Origin: Puniceicoccales bacterium
GTDB lineage: Bacteria > Verrucomicrobiota > Verrucomicrobiia > Opitutales > UBA953
Direction: 5' to 3'
DNA: 11,799 nucleotides
NCBI GenBank assembly: GCA_031289285.1
Contig: JAITPT010000219.1
Span: forward strand, 1-11,799
Under the pieces are notes generated by a model, which was not told the origin of the DNA, did no database searches, and saw only the letters and a program-made list of their open reading frames with translations. How positions within the stretch are numbered: the first letter of the stretch is position 1; every line of letters begins with the position of its first letter. Positions 7,901 to 11,799 of this stretch are shown here, in pieces. A program made the position numbers and the translations under genes.

Positions 7901-8620
7901 CGCGTCCTCGGCAGCACGCCGCTGCTCGGTGTTGGTGCCAGCTTCGCCCGCGCCGCGCCCGCTGGCGACAGCGTGGCGGCGCGTGTGTATTCGCGTTTCC
8001 GCATCATCGAGAGCGGCCCTGTCCGGCAAATCGTCGCGTGGGAAATCCCGTTCAAAAACACGTTTGTCCGCCAGCGCGTCACGCTCTGGCGCGGGCTGCG
8101 CCGCGTGGACTTCGATGTCGAGCTTGCCGACTTCAATGGCGAGTTGTGGCGTGAGTTTCGGCTCGCCTTCCCGCTCGCTCTCGCCGCTCCGCAGCTTGCC
8201 TACGAGGGCGCGGCGGGCGTCGTGCGCGTCGGTAAAGACGGCGAGACGCGCACCGCCGTCCGCCAGCGCGAGACGCAAAACTTTATCGCTGCCAGCGACG
8301 CTCTTGGCGGTGTGGTGCTCACCACCGATGTTTCCGTTTTCGATTGGGTGAACCCGTTTGAAACGTCTGGCGACGGCGGTCTTGTCTTGCAGCCTGTCTT
8401 ACTCGCCACGCGCAAAAGCAGCAACGAGTCGGGCAACTGGTATCCGCAAGCCGGAACGCACCGCTTCCGTTTTTCGCTCACCCCGCACGACGGAGACTGG
8501 CAGCACGGCTGGCGCGACGGCACCGCGCCGAACCACCCGTTCCAAGTCGTCTCCGGCGTCAAACCGGTGCCCTCTCCCGCCTTGCCCGATACGCATTCGT
8601 TCCTGCCATCCAACGGTTAA
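4991..8620 (+). CDS. thrC: Threonine synthase fused in frame to a truncated GH38 alpha-mannosidase
   Basis: One uninterrupted frame of 1209 residues. Residues 1-498 are a complete PLP-dependent threonine synthase (O-phospho-L-homoserine to L-threonine). MKFVSTRGGD is the typical N-terminus; HGPTLAFKDYALQLL carries the Schiff-base lysine K133; ATSGDTGSAA (160-169) and VPTGNFGN (274-281) are cofactor- and phosphate-binding loops; VATAHPAKFP (433-442) and a final VLPADANAVKDFIRR (484-498) match the family's usual end. An Ala/Thr insert lies at about 84-99. Instead of stopping, the frame runs through a signal-peptide-like segment (493-514) into the middle and beta-sandwich regions of a GH38 alpha-mannosidase with an embedded F5/8C domain (described separately). 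Normal threonine synthases are about 400-500 residues. The ATG at 4991 is well supported by the conserved N-terminus although no Shine-Dalgarno is evident. The threonine synthase part is probably functional. Whether the long product is made, processed or stable is unknown; an assembly join cannot be excluded. Confidence 0.9.
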   Translation: MKFVSTRGGDTAAFSEAVIRGLAGDGGLFVPETLPDISGRLAAWANAPYSQIAFEFLSLFADDIPADELRGCVKRACQSFSENTPAPDDTTAATAAADIGAPALVALPAAGELGEFGERYIMELFHGPTLAFKDYALQLLAQLYARHVAAAGKPIHILGATSGDTGSAAIYGMLGVGGAHSFILYPEGRIAELQERQIACTGSPLVHPLALRGTFDDAQAIVKTIFGGAAFSAAHALAAVNSVNIARILAQCVYYIYAVSRVSRERGTAVEFVVPTGNFGNVLAGWLLTKMGVAGISFCVATNGNSVVADFFNTGRYRPAEVAPSPAPSMDIQRASNFERWLWYHFDGDARRVREALETLRRDGEFSLENFPDAATRQTLRAAVCPNDKIGPAIADAWRDCRYVCDPHTACAFHALGGDSELPADPDAVRVVVATAHPAKFPQIVEQHIPPHPAAEGSAVPPKNWRCEHPTLEALKGREIVKTVLPADANAVKDFIRRALLTLVALFAAWDAHAAPRPDVLPYLDAPAHHETATLRREAVRLLPAAETFNTFAAQLDGNSAAFPKKQLAQAWLDARYSGSDLGKGGGKNGHITDEVFRRKILSARDTARTALDSALRKIAAHAAARPTLGEPVVVFNTLAWRRDAPAVWDIPAKLAGAPLRITDAAGNEVPAQISAAAAPVERNVAAAAAGATATASSAYNANYGAEKAIDGRWHVRDPALADGLPTPHKWNSAPGRGPHWLAIDFGRTRRIHKVVIRHEGIMGAFDVGTRDNTADFRIQYSETSGGEWRDLAPPAVGNTASLSVHEIAPTEARKIRLLITRPSQSKDNHARIYEVEAYEKAPAAERAKQLVFVAAGVPPLGYKTFYVSRDSDRDAGGNGDDDVFATATTAATTAASATTAASATSATVSAIATGETVFENRFHRLVFAPGGVVSFYDKAQKRDLFKTGAGRGQFLGGELFTLPAVAPDNRVLGSTPLLGVGASFARAAPAGDSVAARVYSRFRIIESGPVRQIVAWEIPFKNTFVRQRVTLWRGLRRVDFDVELADFNGELWREFRLAFPLALAAPQLAYEGAAGVVRVGKDGETRTAVRQRETQNFIAASDALGGVVLTTDVSVFDWVNPFETSGDGGLVLQPVLLATRKSSNESGNWYPQAGTHRFRFSLTPHDGDWQHGWRDGTAPNHPFQVVSGVKPVPSPALPDTHSFLPSNG
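6485..8620 (+). pseudogene. GH38 alpha-mannosidase remnant, both ends truncated, with F5/8C domain
   Basis: This is the C-terminal two-thirds of the fusion frame (residues 499-1209 counted from 4991). After a hydrophobic stretch ending in AHA (512-514) come: a helical segment (about 528-620, with ETATLRREAVRLLPAAETF and GGKNGHITDEVFRRK) resembling the GH38 middle domain; VVVFNTLAWRR (633-643), the start of the GH38 C-terminal beta domain; a discoidin/F5-8C carbohydrate-binding domain at about 682-840 (AEKAIDG, HWLAIDFG, IRLLIT, ARIYEVEAY); VPPLGYKTFYV (858-868); a Thr/Ala linker (870-913); and FENRFHRLVFAPGGVVSFYDK (919-939) on to FSLTPHDGDW (1161-1170), typical Glyco_hydro_38C. The N-terminal catalytic barrel, with the zinc ligands and nucleophile Asp, is absent. 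The protein also stops just after LPDTHSFL (1198-1205), where the last beta domain normally follows; a palindromic repeat begins there. It therefore cannot be an active mannosidase but could still bind carbohydrate. No premature stop lies within the remnant. Confidence 0.8.
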
Positions 8621-8787
8621 ACCTAAAACGGCAGTTAATGCGGGCGGTTTTGCGCAATCTTTTGACCGTCTGCGGCTTGCTCTTTCCGCTCCACGCACCG
8701 CAAGGTGCCCGTCGGGAAAGCACAAACCGCAGCCGCCTCAAAATCTTGCGCAAACCCTTCCCCGCTAAACTGCCGTTCTTAGGGTTA
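8617..8787. repeat. ~170-bp long imperfect palindrome (MITE-like or structured repeat)
   Basis: The left end (aacctaaaacggcagtt, from 8619) is mirrored by the right end (aactgccgttcttagggtt, 8767-8785). The arms continue to pair inward: ttttgcgcaatcttttga with tcaaaatcttgcgcaaa, and tctgcggcttg with caaaccgcag. The centre is a small hairpin gcacc-GCAA-ggtgc with a GNRA-type loop. The whole element could thus fold into one long stem. The 5-mer ACGGT stands at both borders (8613-8617 and 8787-8791) and may be a target-site duplication. The element supplies the stop codon and truncates the GH38 reading frame. A partial second copy lies at 9135-9225. No transposase was found, so mobility is inferred from structure and copy number. 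Confidence 0.8.
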
Positions 8788-9023
8788 CGGTCGTTGCGCG
8801 CCTGTCGTTATGGCGTCGGCGACGCGGTATTTTTTGGTTATTTTTTTGAACAAATTGGTTTTTTTGCGGGAGAGCGGGTAAAAGCAGGAGATTTCCGTGC
8901 GATGGCACGTGAGGTGTAATGGTGAGTCGCAAGTGTTTTGTGTTTTGGTCGGGTCGTATTTGGGCAATGGGCAAAAAGAGAGTAAAGTAGTGGCCTGATA
9001 TTTGATGTCACTGCTTTGGGGGA
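8788..9023. other. AT-rich non-coding stretch
   Basis: This lies between repeat elements and is markedly richer in A/T than its surroundings, with several T runs (e.g. 8828-8868). Short open frames here start and stop without codon bias or recognisable motifs, and none resembles the missing GH38 C-terminus. I see no RNA gene and no clear promoter. It may be decayed sequence left after rearrangement. Confidence 0.5.
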
Positions 9024-9134
9024 GTCAAGCGATTTTATTAGCCTGGTTAAATATTGGGGAATACCCCCAGCAGGGTGTTGCAAACCGACATCCGCCGTGG
9101 GCAATAAACACAACAACCCTCGCTTGGGCAAGCA
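9024..9134 (-). repeat. Degenerate inverted fragment of the 272-bp repeat family
   Basis: Read on the minus strand, this segment follows the same order as the 3' half of the tandem unit at 1-1010: a GGGTTG-type arm, a gcccac...gatgtc stretch, tttgcaac, tgggggt, then atatttaaccaggctaa and ttgac. In the array the corresponding pieces are ttgcaac, ttggggtt, aatttaccaggctaa and ttgac. Identity is moderate with several indels, so this is an old copy in opposite orientation, abutting the half palindrome that follows. Confidence 0.6.
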
Positions 9135-9225
9135 CTTAACCTAAAACGGCAGTTAATGCGGGCGGGCAGCGCAATCTTTTGGCCGTCTGCGGCTTGCGCT
9201 TTCCGCTCCACGCACCGCAAGGTGT
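9135..9225 (+). repeat. Partial copy of the 8617-8787 palindrome (left arm and loop only)
   Basis: From taacctaaaacggcagtt through the central caccgcaaggtg this matches 8617-8707 with only a few differences (for example ggcagcgcaa instead of ttttgcgcaa). After the loop the similarity ends, so the right arm is missing. The better preservation of the left arm suggests a truncated insertion or a deletion after insertion. Confidence 0.85.
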
Positions 9226-9270
9226 GCGTCGAATACTCGCGTCCGCACTCAAAACAGCGAGGAACCTAAA

Positions 9271-9316
9271 AACCTTTGTGCCCCTTGTGGCATCCTTTGG
9301 TCATTTGTAGTTAAAC
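9271..9316. repeat. Short degenerate TTTGTG-type repeat
   Basis: About four imperfect tandem copies of a 10-12 bp phrase (cctttgtgcc, ccttgtggca, cctttggtca, tttgtagtta) lead into ttaaaccc. It is non-coding, lying between the half palindrome and the 3' end of the minus-strand gene at 9374-10123. Similar strings are, to my recollection, frequent between genes in several bacterial phyla; the role is unknown. Confidence 0.5.
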
Positions 9317-9373
9317 CCGTTTTCCTCCGCATCTCCCTTCTTCGCCCACCGCCGTTTCGCCCGCTGCCGTTTT

Positions 9374-10123
9374 TCAGTCGTTGTTGCGAATCGGCACACC
9401 GAAAAGCGTCGTCGCAGGTGGCGCCGATGGCGCAGGCGCAGGCGGCGGCGCACCCTCGGAACCGCGTGGCGGTGTCGCCGGATTGGTGCGCGTGACCGAG
9501 CGCGGCGGCGGGGCGACAGGACGCGGCGGACGCGGTGTGCCCTCCGGCGCGGCGCGTCGAAGGATGTCTGTGTGAAAATAGCGCACGGATGTCACGTTGC
9601 CGCCCAGACGCACTTGCAGTATGCCGCTGCCATAAACCGAAACGACATCAACGGGAGTTCCCGGCTTGAAAACCGTCGTGCCTGCCACGGTGCCGTCGCT
9701 TCTCTGAATGGGCACCTGCAAGGCTGTGGTGAGCGCGATGCTACGCGGCCAACGCCAGTCCTCACGCAAAAGACGGCGGAAGGCGTCGTCGTTGCGGTGG
9801 GGGTCGGCGGGCGCGGTTTTGGGCGCGACGGCGGGTGGCGTTTTTTGCCGAGTGGTGCTGCCCGCTGGCCTCGGCGTCCCTGCGGCGGCGGTCGCTGATG
9901 TCGTCGGTGTCGGCGGAAGAGTGTCGGGAAGGCCGCTGTCACTTTTGCGCGACGAGCGCGTGTCTGCCCGCGTGTCGGCAGACGTGGGCGCGAGCGACAC
10001 CCAGCCCGGTTTGAACCCGCGTTTTTTTGCCTCTTGTGTTTCAAGGTAGTTCCACGTGAGCACGGCACCCGCGCCGAGAAAAACGCCGAAAACAATTTTT
10101 AGAACGGAAAGAAAGACCTTCAT
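9374..10123 (-). CDS. Membrane-anchored proline-rich protein with SH3-like domain
   Basis: 249 residues from the ATG at 10121-10123. The frame is open further upstream on the minus strand, but that part overlaps the purC start region and the hydrophobic N-terminus argues for this start. Residues 3-24 (VFLSVLKIVFGVFLGAGAVLTW) form a signal anchor. Then follow a low-complexity Pro/Thr/Ala linker (about 45-108), a compact beta-rich domain (about 122-188: DWRWPRSIALTTALQVPI, GTVAGTTVFKPGTPVDVVSV, GSGILQVRLGG, SVRYFHTDIL) and a Pro-rich tail (about 192-237). The middle domain has the 'WP..v.Lt......G.v.g......G..V.vv.v....v.v......v....TDl' pattern of SH3-like/SH3b domains of exported proteins, some of which bind cell wall. 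I do not recognise the specific family. It is divergent from purC with 105 bp between the starts, so a shared promoter region is likely there. No catalytic residues are evident. Confidence 0.75.
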   Translation of the reverse strand: MKVFLSVLKIVFGVFLGAGAVLTWNYLETQEAKKRGFKPGWVSLAPTSADTRADTRSSRKSDSGLPDTLPPTPTTSATAAAGTPRPAGSTTRQKTPPAVAPKTAPADPHRNDDAFRRLLREDWRWPRSIALTTALQVPIQRSDGTVAGTTVFKPGTPVDVVSVYGSGILQVRLGGNVTSVRYFHTDILRRAAPEGTPRPPRPVAPPPRSVTRTNPATPPRGSEGAPPPAPAPSAPPATTLFGVPIRNND

Positions 10124-10228
10124 ATTAGGCGGAGAGGGAATGGCAAAACGTGCGGGGCGGGAAGCGCAAAAATGGTGAAGGTGTAAGGCTGGCTTGCACG
10201 GCGCGACGGAAACGTCAAACTGGCGCGC

Positions 10229-11143
10229 ATGGACATTTCCGAAATACGCGCCCAACTCGATGGCCCTGCGATGCTGACCGTCGCTGGCTTGCCGTTCCCA
10301 AAACTCGCCAGTGGCAAGGTGCGGGAAATCTTCGACCTCGGCGACCGCCTGCTCATCGTCGCCTCTGACCGGCTGTCTGCCTTCGATGTCGTGATGCCCA
10401 ACGGCGTTCCGGGCAAAGGAGTGTTGCTCACGCAAATCAGTCTCTGGTGGTTTGCGCAGGCCGAGTCGGTCATGCCCACGCACCTTGTCGCCGACCACGC
10501 CGCCGCGCTCCGCGCCGTGTTGGGCGAGTCTGCGGCTGCGTTTGCGCCGCGCTCGATGTTGGTGCGCAAATTAAAACCGTTGCCTGTGGAGGCTATTGTC
10601 CGCGGCTATCTCGCGGGTAGCGGCTGGAAGGAATACAAGCGCACGGGTGCGGTGCTCGGCCACGAATTGCCTGCTGGCCTGACTGAGAGTGCGCGTTTGC
10701 CGGAACCGATTTTCACGCCTTCTACAAAAGCTGCCGAGGGGCACGACGAAAACATTACGGAGGCGCGTTGTGCAGAAATCTTAGGTGGCGAAATCTTTGA
10801 AAAAGTCCGTGCTGCCTCGCTTGCTCTTTATGCCTTGGGTGCGAGGGTCGCGCAAAAAGCGGGGCTGATTTTAGCGGACACCAAGTTTGAGTTTGGGACG
10901 GACGAGGCGGGCAATCTTTTCCTCATTGACGAGGTTTTGACGCCCGACTCTTCGCGTTACTGGCCGCGTGAGGGTTATGCTCCGGGCAAATCCCAGCCTT
11001 CCTTTGACAAGCAATTTGTGCGTGACTGGTTAGAAGCGCAACCTTGGGACAAATCTCCTCCTGCTCCGGTTCTGCCTCCTGAAATCGTCCAAAAAACCTC
11101 CCACCTCTACCTCTCCGCCTTAGAGCAGCTGTTGAGTTCCTGA
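10229..11143 (+). CDS. purC: Phosphoribosylaminoimidazole-succinocarboxamide synthase
   Basis: 304 residues, the length of the longer SAICAR synthase form (bacterial short forms are about 240, the yeast Ade1 type about 300). It catalyses the ATP-dependent ligation of CAIR with L-aspartate to SAICAR in cytosolic de novo purine synthesis. ASGKVREIFDLGDRLLIVAS (27-46) is the N-terminal nucleotide-binding region, followed by DRLSAFDVVMP. The first family signature is LPVEAIVRGYLAGS (118-131) and the second is LADTKFEFG (215-223). IDEVLTPDSSRYW (233-245) holds the conserved acidic/serine substrate-binding residues, and QPSFDKQFVRDWL (256-268) is also typical of the long form. The start MDISEIRAQL is the first plausible one; no strong ribosome binding site precedes it. 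No other pur gene is adjacent. It is intact, with no oddity apart from its repeat-rich downstream region. Confidence 0.97.
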   Translation: MDISEIRAQLDGPAMLTVAGLPFPKLASGKVREIFDLGDRLLIVASDRLSAFDVVMPNGVPGKGVLLTQISLWWFAQAESVMPTHLVADHAAALRAVLGESAAAFAPRSMLVRKLKPLPVEAIVRGYLAGSGWKEYKRTGAVLGHELPAGLTESARLPEPIFTPSTKAAEGHDENITEARCAEILGGEIFEKVRAASLALYALGARVAQKAGLILADTKFEFGTDEAGNLFLIDEVLTPDSSRYWPREGYAPGKSQPSFDKQFVRDWLEAQPWDKSPPAPVLPPEIVQKTSHLYLSALEQLLSS

Positions 11144-11211
11144 GGTCATGAGTTCCTGAGGCCGTTTTGTAGTTTGCGAACTCCAATACCATTTCACAGG
11201 TCTCCCAGAGT

Positions 11212-11270
11212 AAAATGTTCGGAAAGGTGATTTCACCGTCATCCCATAGTGAAAATGTTCAGAAAGGTGG
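11212..11270 (+). repeat. Pair of 19-bp near-identical direct repeats downstream of purC
   Basis: aaaatgttcggaaaggtga (11212-11230) and aaaatgttcagaaaggtgg (11252-11270) are 40 bp apart and differ at two positions. Between them ggtga-tt-tcacc (11226-11237) forms a small perfect hairpin. No gene follows, so these are probably part of the repeat-rich border and not an operator. Confidence 0.55.
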
Positions 11271-11285
11271 CAAGTGGTGTCATCA

Positions 11286-11560
11286 CAACCCCAGCGGGCT
11301 TGCCCAGCTGGTAACGTCGGCGTCTCGCCAACATGGTGCGAAGCGGCTCGCAGCATCCCCGCCGCCCGCCGCCCGAAGCGTCGCCGTAGGCGACGGCGGC
11401 AGCAAGCCAGCGGGATGCCAGCGTTCCCAGTGCCACCGTCGCACCCCAACCCCAATTGAGTTGCACAACATAATGGAAATCGGCATGTTGCAATTCCGTT
11501 GGCAACCTTTGGGGTTAAGCCGAATAATTTACCAAGCTAAATAAATTACTTGACATGACG
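11286..11560 (+). repeat. Diverged compound copy of the left-end repeat family
   Basis: The borders match the tandem unit at the window's left end: caaccccagcgggcttgcccag at the start, then after an inserted block caccccaaccccaattgag, a catcaac-like stretch, ttggggttaagccgaataa, atttaccaagctaaat (11527-11542) and ttacttgacatgac. The middle differs: instead of the gccacaggattggcgcggcg block it carries the 123-bp inverted-repeat element at 11308-11430. The repeat family is therefore modular, with exchangeable middles between conserved ends. Confidence 0.75.
11308..11430. repeat. 123-bp inverted-repeat element, copy 1
   Basis: It starts with ctggtaacgtcggc and ends with gccagcgttcccag, an inverted pair with three mismatches here. 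Inside are a GC-rich run and a perfect 7-bp hairpin cgtcgcc-gta-ggcgacg (about 11379-11395). It is nested in the compound repeat and non-coding despite open frames on several strands, which result from high GC content. Confidence 0.8.
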
Positions 11561-11632
11561 GGTAGCATAGGCATGGAGCGAATGAGCGGAGTGCGGCAGC
11601 ATTTGAGGGGATGGGGAGGAAGACGGCCCTCC

Positions 11633-11799
11633 AACCCCAATGGGCTGGCTTGCCCGACTGGGAACGCTGGCGTCTCGCCAACATGGAGCGAAGCGGCTCG
11701 CAGCGTCCCCGCCGCCCGCCGCCCGAAGCGTCGCCGTAGGCGACGGCGGCAGCAAGCCAGCAGGATGCCAGCGTTCCCAGTGCCGCCGTCGCACCCCAA
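11633..11799 (+). repeat. Second compound repeat copy, running off the window end
   Basis: ccaaccccaatgggctggcttgcccg, then the 123-bp element, then gccgccgtcgcaccccaa at the window edge. This repeats the layout seen from 11286 at a 350-bp offset (cagc at 11351 and 11701). The copy continues beyond the window. It is closer to the symmetric form of the nested element than copy 1. Confidence 0.85.
11658..11780. repeat. 123-bp inverted-repeat element, copy 2
   Basis: The left end ctgggaacgctggc (11658-11671) and right end gccagcgttcccag (11767-11780) are perfect 14-bp inverted repeats. The internal hairpin cgtcgcc-gta-ggcgacg is identical to copy 1, and the interiors of the two copies differ by only a few bases. 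The same length and perfect ends indicate a discrete small element, mobile or structural; no coding capacity was recognised. Confidence 0.85.

Noticed and set aside
6362..8278. 638-codon minus-strand open frame opposite the fusion
   Set aside because: It reflects high GC and codon periodicity of the plus-strand gene; composition is Arg/Gly/Val-rich with no recognisable domain.
8638..8919. 93-codon open frame downstream of the fusion as the missing mannosidase C-terminus
   Set aside because: Its first half is the palindromic repeat and its second half shows no GH38 C-terminal pattern.
10124..10498. N-terminal extension of the SH3-like protein to 374 residues
   Set aside because: It overlaps purC antisense and would bury the signal anchor; the ATG at 10121-10123 places the hydrophobic helix at the N-terminus.

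Overview
The window is GC-rich bacterial DNA that looks like a member of the Verrucomicrobiota, probably close to the Opitutales/Opitutaceae. This rests on overall character, not on a marker gene: a secreted FG-GAP/VCBS repeat protein of a type common in Verrucomicrobiota and Planctomycetota, a GH38 alpha-mannosidase remnant with an embedded discoidin domain, an SH3-like proline-rich exported protein, start codons mostly without a Shine-Dalgarno sequence, and abundant Ala/Thr-rich low-complexity insertions. The lineage is an inference.

Layout. Positions 1-1010 hold about 3.7 tandem copies of a ~272-bp non-coding repeat. Next is a minus-strand secreted FG-GAP repeat protein (1126-2505). Divergent from it run three plus-strand genes: nuoN (2660-4372), a DivIC/FtsB-like septum formation initiator (4449-4907) and threonine synthase (from 4991). 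The thrC frame does not stop at its normal end. It continues in frame through a signal-peptide-like stretch into an alpha-mannosidase that lacks its catalytic domain, and it ends at 8620 at the edge of a ~170-bp palindromic element. Positions 8621-9373 are a patchwork of repeats: that palindrome, an AT-rich stretch, a decayed inverted fragment of the 272-bp family, half of a second palindrome, and a TTTGTG-type degenerate repeat. Then come a minus-strand membrane-anchored SH3-like protein (9374-10123) and a divergent purC (10229-11143). From 11286 to the window end the 272-bp repeat family returns, carrying two copies of a 123-bp inverted-repeat element spaced 350 bp apart.

The intact genes are housekeeping functions (respiratory complex I, cell division, threonine and purine synthesis) that form no single pathway; nuoN is separated from any other nuo gene. 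The most notable features are the threonine synthase/GH38-remnant fusion, bounded by a repeat element, and the modular repeat family that appears on both sides of the gene block and, inverted, inside it. Together they suggest a genome being rearranged by small non-autonomous repeats. No transposase, CRISPR array, tRNA, rRNA or defence gene was seen.
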